Origin: Pycnopodia helianthoides
Taxonomy: Eukaryota; Echinodermata; Asteroidea; Forcipulatida; Asteriidae
DNA length: 64,000 nucleotides
Reading direction: 5' to 3'
NCBI GenBank assembly: GCA_032158295.1
Contig: CM063254.1
Coordinates: forward strand, 18,304,147 to 18,368,146
Below the pieces are notes generated by a model. That model did not search any database and was not told the DNA's origin. It worked only from the letters and a program-made list of their open reading frames with translations. Each line of letters begins with the position of its first letter. The first letter of the stretch is position 1. The translations under genes and the position numbers were made by a program. Below are positions 12,001 through 22,556 of the stretch, piece by piece.

Positions 12001-15000
12001 AAATGCATTGAGATACCCTTAAAGTGCATGTTTTGTCAAAATCCAAAAGTTGAAAATGGCTGCCATTCTCGACGCCAGTTTGGATGCCACTTTTGTTTTG
12101 GACACTTTTGGGTTCCAAACTCTCAAAATAATTATTCTATTGGATTTCTAGGCCTCAAAACATATATGTTTTGACACTTTATTTGTATACAGCATGTCTG
12201 GCGGCCATTTTCATTTTCCTTCGATTTCAAGAGCTCCAGGGGGATTTTCCAGGATTTTAAGTATGTTATTCTACACCTATCCTGAAAAAAACAGCTTGTT
12301 ATGAGATATTTACAGGTTTTGGCCTAAATATGACCTAATGCTCTTCGACTATGTTGGGTCTATTGTTTCTATTGAGATTGCCCTGAGGGATCTATTGTTC
12401 CTATTGAGATTGCCCTGAGGGATCTATTGTTTCTATTGAGATTGCCCTGAGGGATCTATTGTTTCTATTGAGATTGCCCTGAGGGATCTATTGTTTCTAC
12501 TGAGATTGCCCTGAGAGATCTATTGTTCCTATTGAGATTGCCCTGAGGGATCTATTGTTCCTATTGAGATTGCCCTGAGGGATCTATTGTTCCTATTGAG
12601 ATTGCCCTGAGGGATCTATTGTTCCTATTGAGATTGCCCTGATGGATCTATTGTTTCTACTGAGATTGCCCTGAGGGATCTATTGTTCCTATTGAGATTG
12701 CCCTGAGGATCTATTGTTCCTATTGAGATTGCCCTGAGGGATCTATTGTTTCTATTGAGATTGCCCTGAGGGATCTATTGTTCCTATTGAGATTGCCCTG
12801 AGGGATCTATTATTCCTATTGAGATTGCCCTGAGGGATCTATTGTTCCTATTGAGATTGCCCTGAGGGATCTATTGTTCCTACTGAGATTGCCCTGAGGG
12901 ATCTATTGTTTCTATTGAGATTGCCCTGAGGGATCTATTGTTTCTATTGAGATTGCCCTGAGGGATCTATTGTTCCTATTGAGATTGCCCTGAGGGATCT
13001 ATTGTTCCTATTGAGATTGCCCTGAGGGATCTATTGTTTCTATTGAGATTGCCCTGAGGGATCTATTGTTCCTATTGAGATTGCCCTGAGGGATCTATTG
13101 TTCCTATTGAGATTGCCCTGAGGGATCTATTGTTCCTATTGAGATTGCCCTGAGGGATCTATTGTTCCTACTGAGATTGCCCTGAGGGATCTATTGTTTC
13201 TATTGAGATTGCCCTGAGGGATCTATTGTTTCTATTGAGCTTGCCCTGAGGGATCTATTGTTTCTATTGAGATTGCCCTGAGGGATCTGTTGTTTCTATT
13301 GAGATTGCCCTGAGGGATCTATTGTTCCTATTGAGATTGCCCTGAGGGATCTATTGTTCCTATTGAGATTGCCCTGAGGGATCTATTGTTCCTATTGAGA
13401 TTGCCCTGTGGGATCTATTGTTCCTATTAAGATTGCCCTGTGGGATCTATTGTTCCTATTGAGATTGCCCTGAGGGATCTATTGTTCCTATTGAGATTGC
13501 CCTGTGGGATCTATTGTTCCTATTGAGATTGCCCTGAGGGATCTAATGTTTCTACTGAGATTGCCCTAAGGGATCTATTGTTCCTATTGAGATTGCCCTG
13601 AGGGATCTATTGTTCCTATTGAGATTGCCCTGTGGGATCTATTGTTCCTATTGAGATTGCCCTGTGGGATCTATTGTTTCTATTGAGATTGCCCTGGGGA
13701 TCTATTGTTTCTACTGAGATTGCCCTGAGGGATCTATTGTTCCTATTGAGATTGCCCTGAGGGATCTATTGTTCCTATTGAGATTGCCCTGTGGGATCTA
13801 TTGTTCCTATTGAGATTGCCCTGAGGGATCTATTGTTCCTATTGAGATTGCCCTGAGAGATCTATTGTTCCTATTGAGATTGCCCTGAGGGATCTATTGT
13901 TCCTATTGAGATTGCCCTGAGGGATCTATTGTTCCTATTGAGATTGCCCTGTGGGATCTATTGTTCCTATTGAGATTGCCCTGTGGGATCTATTGTTTCT
14001 ATTGAGATTGCCCTGTGGGATCTATTGTTTCTACTGAGATTGCCCTGAGGGATCTATTGTTCCTATTGAGATTGCCCTGAGGGATCTATTGTTCCTATTG
14101 AGATTGCCCTGTGGGATCTATTGTTCCTATTGAGATTGCCCTGTGGGATCTATTGTTCCTATTGAGATTGCCCTGAGGGATCTATTGTTCCTATTGAGAT
14201 TGCCCTGAGAGATCTATTGTTCCTATTGAGATTGCCCTGAGGGATCTATTGTTCCTATTGAGATTGCCCTGAGGGATCTATTGTTCCTATTGAGATTGCC
14301 CTGTGGGATCTATTGTTCCTATTGAGATTGCCCTGAGGGATCTATTGTTCCTATTGAGATTGCCCTGAGAGATCTATTGTTCCTATTGAGATTGCCCTGA
14401 GGGATCTATTGTTCCTATTGAGATTGCCCTGAGAGATCTATTGTTCCTATTGAGATTGCCCTGAGGGATCTATTGTTCCTATTGAGATTGCCCTGTGGGA
14501 TCTATTGTTTCTACTGAGATTGCCCTGAGGGATCTATTGTTCCTATTGAGATTGCCCTGAGGGATCTATTGTTCCTATTGAGATTGCCCTGTGGGATCTA
14601 TTGTTCCTATTGAGATTGCCCTGAGGGATCTATTGTTCCTATTGAGATTGCCCTGAGGGGTATATTGTTCCTATTGAGATTGCCCTGAGGGATCTATTGT
14701 TCCTATTGAGATTGCCCTGAGGGATCTATTGTTTCTACTGAGATTGCCCTGTGGGATCTATTGTTCCTATTGAGATTGCCCTGAGGGATCTATTGTTTCT
14801 ACTGAGATTGCCCTGTGGGATCTATTGTTCCTATTGAGATTGCCCTGAGGGATCTATTGTTCCTATTGAGATTGCCCTGAGGGATCTATTGTTCCTATTG
14901 AGATTGCCCTGAGGGATCTATTGTTTCTATTGAGATTGCCCTGAGAGATCTATTGTTTCTACTGAGATTGCCCTGAGGGATCTATTGTTTCTATTGAGAT

Positions 15001-18000
15001 TGCCCTGAGGGATCTATTGTTTCTACTGAGATTGCCCTGAGGGATCTATTGTTTCTACTAAGATTGCCCTGAGGGATCTATTGTTTCTATTGAGATTGCC
15101 CTGAGGGATCTATTGTTTCTATTGAGATTGCCCTGAGGGATCTATTGTTCCTATTGAGATTGCCCTGAGGGATCTATTGTTTCTACTGAGATTGCCCTGA
15201 GGGATCTATTGTTCCTATTGAGATTGCCCTGAGGGATCTATTGTTTCTACTGAGATTGCCCTGTGGGATCTATTGTTCCTATTGAGATTGCCCTGAGAGA
15301 TCTATTGTTCCTATTGAGATTGCCCTGAGGGATCTATTGTTCCTATTGAGATTGCCCTGAGGGATCTATTGTTTCTATTGAGATTGCCCTGAGGGATCTA
15401 TTGTTCCTATTGAGATTGCCCTGAGGGCTATATTGTTTCTACTGAGATTGCCCTGAGGGATCTATTGTTTCTACTGAGATTGCCCTGAGGGATCTATTGT
15501 TTCTACTAAGACTGCCCTGAGGGATCTATTGTTTCTACTGAGATTGCCCTGAGGGATCTATTGTTTCTACTGAGATTGCCCTGAGGGATCTATTGTTTCT
15601 ACTGAGATTGCCCTGAGGGATCTATTGTTTTTTACTAAGATTGCCCTGAGGGATCTCTTGTTTTATTGAGATTGCCCTGAGGGATCTATTGTTTCTACTG
15701 AGATTGCCCTGAGGGATCTATTGTTTCTACTGAGATTGCCCTGAGGGATCTATTGTTTCTATTGAGATTGCCCTGAGGGGTATATTGTTCTGTTATCAGG
15801 TATGTAATAATGGACCCACCCATACACTCCTCCCCCCCCCCCTTCACACACCCACACAAGGACAAGTCAGAAACAGTATGACCCTTTAGTGGCTTTGCCA
15901 ATCGCGAGGCCAGTCTAAACAAGAACACATTTTTAGTTGCTGCTTTTGGTATAGGATCTGGAAGTACAATTTATTAAAAATTAAATAGCTGTTCTTATAG
16001 ATTCAAGAACGTTTAAAGCTTTCATTGCCTTCAGATTGGGAATTTTAGGCTAAAAAAAGGGGGTTCGTTATGAAATGAACATGGGTGGAAAGATGCTTTA
16101 AAAGTAGAACATAACGCTTACACGAATAAACCTCGAAAATGTGTTTTCCTTGTACTTCGTGAATGGTCGGCCATTTTGTGAACCAAATCTTTAACTCCAT
16201 GAAATTACGGACTGTGATAGTTCACAAAAGTATTCTTGCTCCCACTACGAAGGGTGACCTGCACTAGTATTAATACCACAAGGTGTGCTCTAGCGCGCAA
16301 TAGTCAGAAAGTATGGGACAAAAATGCATGGTAGTACCGAAGCGCACGGTGTATGGTTTGATTATTGACTGGCCAACAAGCCTCTAAGGATCTACTTGGT
16401 CGTTATGGAAAGCATAATCAGGTTACTGCCACAGTCCGCCGCAGTCCTCCTCAGTCTAACAGTATTAAACAAAACATGCAGTTGGATTTCGACAGGGGTT
16501 GGGGTGGTTACAACCTCGTTCCCAGGGGTGATCGATCTCGCTGCCCTATTTGGTCCAGCATGCCTTGCTCGCTCATAACCCCTGGCATTGGTTCATTAAA
16601 ATGTGCTCAAATCCAGCACATTTTAATTAGGCCTGTGGCCGATCCGCTCTACGCGCCCGCTCAAGTACGGTGACCCGCAAAAGAGGCCTGAAGCCAAAGA
16701 GCAACTGGTCTCCTCTCATTCGTCTTTGATCTTGTGATATGTCTAACTCTATGCAGTTTAGAGTACGTGACAGTGTAAAAACATGATTCATTTGAAATGG
16801 AATCGCGTCGAAATACATTTTCACACGTGCGTACTACGTGTCCTACAAGCGCCATATATGCGCTCAGAATTTTGAAACAAGCGTGCACGCAAAGTAGTCA
16901 CGTTTAGGAGCCAATCAGCGTTGTTTTTTAGTACATCCCTACCAGGGGTTAGTGACGAGAGGTATCGATACGGCGCGCTGCCTATGGTAGTGAGGCTGGG
17001 GTGGTTTAAGGCCAGGCAGCGTATTTGTTTTTTGAAGGGTTGCACTATTAACACAACTATGAACAGAGTACATTCTTTGATTCTTTGATGAGAACAGAAA
17101 ATTTCTTCAAGAAGAGAGATTACTTACGTCACCACCGCTGTCCTTCATCCCGATGATGTTTGGATGTTTCGAGAGGGAAACAGCGACCTCTACTGGCAGA
17201 TCGACGCCGGTGTTTTTCGGCACGCTGTACAAGATGATTGGAGCAGGAGATTGGTCAGCCACCTAAATGTCAATTGCAATAATTAAAAAAAATGAAAACA
17301 GTTTGCACAAGTTCCATACCAATATGTTCAAATGCATACATTACACATAATAACTGTGAATACAATTGAAGTTAGGGTCATCGTTTGGTTTTTGTCATGT
17401 GGAATGCTGATTTACAGGCAAAACTATCAACAAAGAGACAATAAAAAAGTTTCAGTTGAGAAAACAGGAAAAAAACACTGTAATAGTATTTTCACAAGAA
17501 CTTCGAATCCATCTACGTTAAGCGAGGTGAGAGTGGGTACCAACCACATCTCTGGCCACAGCATTCATTTCTGATGTTTCTGATCAGCAGAGCGAGGGTT
17601 CGAGTCCCGATCGTGAAACTTGTGTTCTTTAAGCAAGACACTTAACCATTATTGCTGTGTCCTTCGGATGGGACATAAAGCTGTAGGTCCCGTGTGCTGT
17701 GTAATGCACGTAAAATAACCCAGTGCACTTAAAGTAAAGAGAAGGGGTTCGCACAAATGTTCCTAGTTTGTTTGGCTGCATATTGCGCCACAGCACCTGT
17801 AAACCATTACATGGTGCTTGAAAAAGGAAAAAGGTCTCATACTTCAAAACACAGCTCTGCATACCTTGCAGGAAAAAATACTGAGCGCTTTGAGATGCCC
17901 ATTGGTGTGATAAAGCGCTTTAAAGAACTCAGTAGTATCCTTATTGTTTAAGTAACTTTATGCGCTGAATGTCGTCATGGATAAAACGTTTCTTAGATTC

Positions 18001-21000
18001 AAATGTTTTGGGGTGAAAAATTATCCAAACCCTTTTACTTCGTAGGGAATCCTTTCTTAAAATAGTTTATACTATCAACAGCTGCAGTGCTTCTCACCAA
18101 GTAAGTTGTTAAAATGGTCATTAGTATTTGGAGTATTTACCAATCTATGACCCAGCTATAAGGCCTGGGCCCAATTTCATGGAGCTGCTTAAGTAAAAAA
18201 TTTGCTTAAGCACGAAAATTAGCTTGCTTATTTTACACATGTTACTGGCCAAATTTCATGCCTTATACATTGCTTGTGACTGGATTTAGCTGTTGTTTAC
18301 TGAGCATAACAATTGAGTGTATAAGTCTTGGCCGGTAGTCTGATTTTACTAAGCAATGATTTTTTTTGCTTAAGCAAAATATTTGTGCTTAAGCAGCTCA
18401 TGAAATTGGGCCCTGGTCACATGAGGTAATTTGTACAGGCAAATTAGAGGCAACAAACTGCACTGCATGCAAAAGGAAAGACCGGGTCTGTTAGTGTCTT
18501 AGTGTCCCCAACACAGTTATGTAGAAAACTGACATGTGAATGTTCTGTCTCATGGAGATTGCCTGGAACTGGTTGCCTGTCAATTGCCCCGTGTGACACG
18601 GCCATTTAAGGTCAGTCACTGTACCTGAGTGTAGTGCTTGATAAGAGCCTCTGATGTCATCATATCTTTGAAGTAACATGGCGTAATGACGAGCAGTGCG
18701 TCTGCTCCTGCCGCAGACATCATCTTCGACATTTCAATGGTGTCTCTTGTTGCTACAAAAACATACAATGACCACATTTTCTAAATTGACAGCAATCAAA
18801 TTTTGGGGGTTGAACAAAGAAAAGTTTACTAGAGCGGGACTTGAGCCTGCGACCTCCGATTATTTTAATGGCTTGCGCTCCACCAATTATAATATGAATG
18901 ATTAAAGCTGTCCACTCTGCAGTTTCAAATTACGAAATTATTTTTGTTAATTTTGGGTTAGAACAAAATTAACTAGAGCGGGACTTGAACCTGCGACTTC
19001 CAGATTAACGTGCCGGCGTCTGACCAACTGAGCTACTAAGTTGGCAGTCTCCCTATTTTGTTAATATCTTTGTTCGGGGGTGCCAGTCAGAAGCCATACA
19101 TCCTGTAACTGCCATATAGCCAGGGATCACACCCAAGTTTACGATACAACCTGGGAGGCAGCAGCAGATGGATCATTTTCAGGGGATGCAATTTTGTTTG
19201 TTAAATATCAAGTAATAAACCACAAGAAAAACTGACTGAGTAAATTCTTATATAACTTGGGTGAGAAAAAACAAATTGACTAGAGCAGGACTTGAACCTG
19301 CGACCTCCAATTAATGTGCAAGCGATCTACCAACTGAGCTATCTAGCCCTATGCTGGCAGTCTCCCTATTTTGTCAATACCTTTGTTCGGGGTGCCAGTC
19401 AGAAGCCATTATTTGATTGATGTAAAAATTGACCCATTCAGTTTCCCTTGTGGTTAATTACTTGAAGCCAGCATTTAATTAAAACAAACGAGAAAAACTT
19501 CCGGGAAAAGTTTGACTTACATTCACAACCGGATCCAGCTACAACAAGTTTATCTTTAGATGTCTCTTGTCGAACCTTCCTAATCATCTCGACACGTTCT
19601 TCTTTTGTCAGGAAGACATACTCGCCGTTCGATCCATGAACAACGTAACCTAAACAAAGACAACAAAACATACAGGTAGGTTATACATATTGACCACTTC
19701 AAGTAGGATGGTGTCTTTATCCGCAAATTTGATTTGACAGACTTACCGCAGACGTTTTACTAACTCACAGGACAACTTTGGATTGTCCTCAATTTTTTGG
19801 CTGACAACCAGACGGCTGGCGGTTGTATCCACCTGGACATTTCCAATGTGTAGCGTATTGAGGCAGGCACCTACTCTGACAAGCTCGGCACTACAGCTTG
19901 GCTTCATTATGATGATACTAGCTTTGCCGTCGTTAAATGTTTGACAAAGCACTGCGGGGGGGGGGGGGAATCCACAGGCTTGTGATGAGAAAGGCAGGTC
20001 TACCCAACTCACTTACAGACTGCCTATGCGTACAAGTTGTGGCAGAGGTCGCCCTAAGCTGCGCTGACTAGACAATGTGACAAAGTGGAGCGGTAGAAGT
20101 GTGCACGAGCTGAGAGTAGCAGCGATTGAAAGACAAAAGGTTATGGCGGCGACCCCAAGGAATGCGCCCCCATTACATCGGAGGACGAGGCGGCCACACG
20201 GATGCAAGTCTATGCTGAATACGTCGGTCATGCTAGTTAGTGTAATTACAAAACTATTACATGGATGGGTTAGGTCCTGAAACTTGCTGAAAAATGTTTA
20301 ACAATAATGAATAATATAAATAATTTGTACAAAAACCGATTTGTCAGATGTTGTGTTTTTTAACCCAACCAGTTCGTGGTGCGATCGACGATAGGATATG
20401 CCTTGTTGAACCTTCCTAATCATCTCGACACGTATTTCTTTTGTCAGGAAGACATACTCGCCGTTCGATCCATGAACAACACACTAGTCCAAGGCTCCAG
20501 AGCAGGATCCAGTTCTACCATGCATCACCGAGCTCCATTTCCCGCTTCTACTTCCCGCCTTCGTGCATCACCAAGCTAATCCACTTCCTCAGTACTTAAG
20601 CAGCATCCAGCTTTCTCCAGAAGACGATCAGAGCATACTGATCGAAACGTCGAGTTGTAACCAACGGTTCTTTTCAGAACCGCCTCAACTCAATAAGAGA
20701 CAAGTATTACATGGTTGTCACGGCAAACCTTTTCCATATCATATTTCCACCATGCAAAGTTTCAAATCCTACTTAGGATATGCCTTGTTACAACCGTGAT
20801 ATACACATGATATGTTGAGACACTGTGGTACAACTTACAATGGCCAATAACAACTCATTGTAGTTTCTTGTCATGCCAAATCTGAAAACTTATCCACGAG
20901 TTATCATTTGACAACTCATTATTTGTCATCTATAGTCAATTAATATGCCCGATGGCAAACCATCTGGTTTCTTTTCTATACAACCTTCAAAATGACACTG

Positions 21001-22556
21001 CAGACTAATACATGTAAGCATTTAAGCATGCAGCACCAAGGCTATGGAACAATTTGCCTCAGTCCATACGTAATGCTGACTCTCTATTTACACTCAAGAA
21101 GGTCTTGAAGACCCATCTTTTTAAACAATAACTCCCTTGCATAGGCCTACCCTCTGGTTTTGTTGTATTTTTAGCCTATTGTATTGTTTTAACTGTAAAT
21201 AGCCAGATGCTGAGGATCTCGGCTGAGGGTGAATGGTGCTGGTAACCTCTCCCCTCTTGTGATGTTATTGTTTCTTACTAAATTCCAAATTTTTTTTGTT
21301 TTTTTTTTGTTTGTTAAGTATTTTATTGCTTGTCTGCTTATTGCTAGTTTTTTATGAGTGATTTTTATCTGTAATAATGTAGTTGCTGTTTATGTATTTT
21401 GTGAAGCGCTTTGAGGTGAGGCCTTGCATAAGGCGCTATATATAAATGCTTTATTAAACATGTAGATGACTGAGGGTGCTTGGGAAGCCCCTATGTGGGT
21501 GGGCAACTATGTCATCGGGGGGGGGGGTGATTTTGTAAGTGAGCTTGCTTGCTGGGGGGGCTATTAACTATTATTTTGTCTTTGTTGTTGCCAGCTTTGC
21601 AAGGGGCAGGATGACAGGCTTCTGGCTATTATTATTTTATTAGGAGTCTATTGACTTCTGGGAGTCAAGAGTATTGACACTGAAGCCGTGCCCGAATTGG
21701 TGGCTACAGCTAGATTCCCGCGTCATGATGCATTGAGGACGTCCTTAGCAACACCCTCAGCAACGGTCGTAGCCAGAGCTTTGGCTACCAATTCGGATAC
21801 AGCCCGAGGCTAGCTTCTGGCGAGATGACTGGCCTCAATCCTAACCTGTGCAAATGCCTACATACATGTTCAGCTGTGACAATCCTGGCTCTTGGTCAAG
21901 TCCCTTCGACATTTGAACACTATGACCTGGTCTATTCAAACAATTAAATACAAACAAAAACAGTTTGGGTTTTTATTTTAAGATAGGGCAACACTAAAAA
22001 CTTTGTCCTGTCTTTTGATATTTACATAAGATTTACAATTCAATTGCTACTTAATTACGTTTATGTTTACGTGGATACCTCGGCAGGATCCCTAACTAAG
22101 CAGCTAAGTCAGGACGTTAAGCCAAGGCAGGGTGCTTAATTGTTGGTGGAATTAATAATACTATTATGATTATCCCAACAACAACCAATGAGTGAGCAAG
22201 GCCTAACTCTTGTCAACTTACTAAATCAACTCAATTTTTAGTAATACTGTACTACTGACCAGCCTACTAACTAGTAGTAGTCTACAGTACTAGAGTATGG
22301 GCGTACCTTTCAAAGGCATGTTGTTCCAACGACCGATATTCTTTGACAGTTCATCGTAGTCGATGTTCTCTTGAGCGTCGAAAGGCGTGACAATTGGAGG
22401 GAAAACACCGCTCAAATCTACCTTGTGTCCGGATGCCATGGTCCGTACCAGAACGAGACTTCGGAAAGCCTGGTTTCCACGGTTTGAAACTTTACAGAAA
22501 GTGCGCAAAACACCTGGAAGAAGGCGCTTCGCAACCTTAGCAAAGCCAGCTGCCAT
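5945..22556 (-). CDS. HOGA1: HOGA1: mitochondrial 4-hydroxy-2-oxoglutarate aldolase, 7 exons
   Basis: Class I aldolase of the DHDPS/N-acetylneuraminate lyase family. It splits 4-hydroxy-2-oxoglutarate into pyruvate and glyoxylate, the last step of hydroxyproline breakdown in mitochondria. Seven exons joined at GT-AG sites with matching phases give 340 residues, against 327 in human. The first 40 or so residues are basic and lack acids, as in a mitochondrial presequence. The GSNGE loop (Ser90, Asn91), the catalytic Tyr181 in LYSVP and the Schiff-base Lys209 in GMKDSGGD are all present, each 13 positions beyond the human numbering, which equals the length difference. The joined CDS is 1022 nt, one short of a multiple of three: the last exon has a frameshift at 6013-6017 just before the C-terminal 23 residues. 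The start at 22556 is the first ATG of the transit peptide. Identification is secure; whether the frameshift is real is not known. Confidence 0.95.
6190..6410. repeat. Dispersed repeat (GGGGGCCATGG / TTTCCCATAGA family)
   Basis: It shares GGGGGCCATGG, TTTCCCATAGACT, GTGCCCTTTTCACAATGAAA and AGATGAAATTCCAGGCC with stretches at 41390, 48600 and 57321. It lies in HOGA1 intron 6 and explains much of a spurious long ORF there. Confidence 0.6.
6805..7060 (+). repeat. tRNA-derived SINE, family C
   Basis: TTAGTGGTATCTTTCCTTGC and GGTTCGAATCCCGCC form a tRNA-like head. The body GGATTGGGTGTTCAGTCCCT and TGTGGGTTTTCCCTGGAATA recurs at 43905, 41765 (reverse) and 51440. A G-run interrupts it at 6876-6889. 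Confidence 0.75.
7801..7934 (-). CDS. HOGA1: HOGA1 exon 6
   Basis: It encodes [16 protein letters not shown] and [11 protein letters not shown], nearly identical to the human helices. The acceptor is ATCACCAG and the donor GCC|GTAAGT, phase 1 in and 0 out. Confidence 0.95.
8103..8781. mobile_element. hAT-like nonautonomous transposon, 679 bp, 8-bp target duplication
   Basis: The perfect inverted ends begin CATAGAGCTATATATATTGA. The octamer CGTAATAC flanks it at 8095-8102 and 8782-8789. The interior has no transposase. A second copy, near-identical in most of its length and reversed, is at 51558-52237. Eight-base duplications are the hAT hallmark; the assignment rests on that. Confidence 0.9.
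8915..9030 (-). repeat. tRNA-derived SINE, family B, partial
   Basis: The reverse strand reads a worn A-box (GTGGCCGAGCAACTG), the B-box GGGTTCGAGTCCTGG and the tail TGTCCTTGAGCAAGATACTT. Confidence 0.7.
9206..9302 (-). CDS. HOGA1: HOGA1 exon 5
   Basis: It encodes [10 protein letters not shown] followed by [18 protein letters not shown], the human [14 protein letters not shown] segment. The acceptor CTTTCCAG and donor TTG|GTAAGA fit phase 0 in and 1 out. Confidence 0.94.
9577..9980. repeat. Tandem repeat, about 55-60 bp x 7
   Basis: Seven copies of a unit containing CCGTTTACCAGGCAGACTTT and CAAAAGTCTAAAATCGCTAA, with small indels. It sits in HOGA1 intron 4. Confidence 0.9.
10301..10372 (+). 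rRNA. 5.8S rRNA fragment (5' portion), non-functional
   Basis: It contains GGATCACTCGGCTCGTGC and GATGAAGAACGCAGCCAGCT, the conserved 5' part of eukaryotic 5.8S rRNA. The match ends near TGAATCAGTGTGACCT; the rest of 5.8S and the 18S/28S flanks are absent. It abuts a TTAA-type MITE at 10389 and lies in a HOGA1 intron. It is a displaced fragment, not an rDNA unit. Confidence 0.85.
10389..10695. mobile_element. TTAA-type MITE (GGTATACCTTTGG family)
   Basis: TTAA at 10385-10388 and 10696-10699 flank the inverted ends AGGGAGGGTATACCTTTGG and CCAAAGGTATACTTTGCCT. An internal hairpin AATCTGAGAAA...TTTCTCAGATT is shared with 60463-60854. Confidence 0.8.
10700..12352. other. HOGA1 intron, nothing recognised except a short direct repeat
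   Basis: At about 11920-12030 a 60-bp stretch (AACATCAAATTAAAACAATG, CCTTAAAGTGCATGTTTT) is duplicated in tandem. Otherwise no feature. Confidence 0.55.
12354..15790. repeat. 32-bp minisatellite, about 107 copies (3.4 kb)
   Basis: A head-to-tail array of a 32-bp unit containing GGATCTATTGTTCCTATTGA and GATTGCCCTGA, inside HOGA1 intron 4. Variants (TTCC/TTTC, TATTGAG/TACTGAG, CTGAG/CTGTG) recur in the same order at a spacing of about 320 bp between roughly 13620 and 14050, a sign of segmental amplification of about ten units. No spacers, so it is not a CRISPR array. Confidence 0.97.
15791..17127. other. HOGA1 intron; one short dispersed repeat
   Basis: At 16080-16200 is a copy of a repeat with TTTACTTCGTGAA-type and GGCCATTTTGTG motifs, also at 23830-23960 and 24430-24510. 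Nothing else recognised. Confidence 0.5.
17128..17262 (-). CDS. HOGA1: HOGA1 exon 4 (catalytic Tyr and Lys)
   Basis: Forty-five in-phase codons hold both catalytic residues: Tyr181 in [10 protein letters not shown] and Lys209 in GMKDSGGD. The acceptor is ACATTTAG and the donor GAC|GTAAGT. Confidence 0.95.
17580..17950 (+). repeat. tRNA-derived SINE, family B, near full length with LINE-type tail
   Basis: The head GAGGGTTCGAGTCCCGATCG and TTTAAGCAAGACACTTAACC lead to a 3' tail GAGCGCTTTGAGATGCCC and AAAGCGCTTTAAA. That tail resembles the 3' end of the LINE remnant at 21401-21460, fitting mobilisation by that LINE. Confidence 0.75.
18175..18414. mobile_element. GGCCCAATTTCAT-type MITE
   Basis: Inverted ends GGCCCAATTTCATGGAGCTG ... 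GAAATTGGGCC with CTG on both sides. It lies in HOGA1 intron 3. Confidence 0.8.
18625..18752 (-). CDS. HOGA1: HOGA1 exon 3
   Basis: The acceptor TTTTTGTAG and donor CAG|GTACAG bracket codons for a segment containing [15 protein letters not shown] and ending in IKHYTQ, the family's VVTPCYY strand. Phase 1 in and 0 out. Confidence 0.93.
18825..18900 (-). repeat. tRNA-derived SINE, family A, truncated
   Basis: It carries the B-box region (AGAGCGGGACTTGAGCCTGC) and degenerate remains toward the A-box. It is the first of three family-A copies in 600 bp. Confidence 0.6.
18965..19170 (-). repeat. tRNA-derived SINE, family A
   Basis: The reverse strand reads A-box TAGCTCAGTTGGTCAGACGC and B-box GCAGGTTCAAGTCCCGCTCT, 70 bp overall as in a tRNA. 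Upstream is the family body GCTTCTGACTGGCACCCCCG. Many copies and a poor anticodon arm argue against a true tRNA gene. Confidence 0.8.
19268..19410 (-). repeat. tRNA-derived SINE, family A
   Basis: The reverse strand reads AGATAGCTCAGTTGGTAGAT and GGTCGCAGGTTCAAGTCCTG. It lies between HOGA1 exons 2 and 3, about 100 bp from exon 2. Confidence 0.8.
19521..19649 (-). CDS. HOGA1: HOGA1 exon 2 (GSNGE substrate loop)
   Basis: The acceptor TTTAG precedes GTTACGTTG; the donor is GAAT|GTAAGT. It encodes [20 protein letters not shown] and ends in the GSGCE motif. Ser90 and Asn91 of GSNGE correspond to the human substrate-binding pair. Phase 1 in and 1 out fits both neighbours. A degenerate second copy lies upstream at 20402-20480. 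Confidence 0.95.
20402..20480 (-). pseudogene. Degenerate duplicate of HOGA1 exon 2 inside intron 1
   Basis: About 79 bp closely match the start and middle of exon 2. On the minus strand it reads [15 protein letters not shown], then [11 protein letters not shown] instead of [11 protein letters not shown]. The exon's acceptor AG and the donor end are not preserved, so it is unlikely to splice as an alternative exon. The 15-mer AGGATATGCCTTGTT borders it and recurs at about 20776, possibly marking the duplication or a later repair. Confidence 0.85.
20590..20790 (+). repeat. Penelope-like 3' end fragment with hammerhead-like hairpin
   Basis: AGAAGA is followed by a perfect stem CGATCAG/CTGATCG with loop AGCATA and then AAACGTCGAGTTG. 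Next come GGTTCTTTTCAGAACC and CCATGCAAAGTTTCA, shared with 36405-36510. The layout recalls the hammerhead motifs of Penelope-like elements, but the CUGAnGA core is not intact. Confidence 0.45.
21033..21460 (+). mobile_element. LINE remnant (CR1/L2-like), C-terminus and 3' UTR
   Basis: It reads [20 protein letters not shown] and [13 protein letters not shown] followed by TAA, the typical end of CR1/L2-group reverse transcriptase ORFs. The 3' UTR ends GAAGCGCTTTGAGGTGAGGC and GGCGCTATATATAAATGCTT. 5' truncated, as usual for LINEs. Confidence 0.85.
22307..22556 (-). CDS. HOGA1: HOGA1 exon 1 (transit peptide and barrel start)
   Basis: It encodes residues 1-83 plus the first base of codon 84. 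The start [15 protein letters not shown] is a basic presequence; the family signature [19 protein letters not shown] follows. The donor is AAAG|GTACGC, phase 1. Confidence 0.95.

Noticed and set aside
12354..15790. CRISPR-like array of 32-bp repeats
   Set aside because: Units are directly joined with no unique spacers, and the window is eukaryotic. It is a minisatellite.
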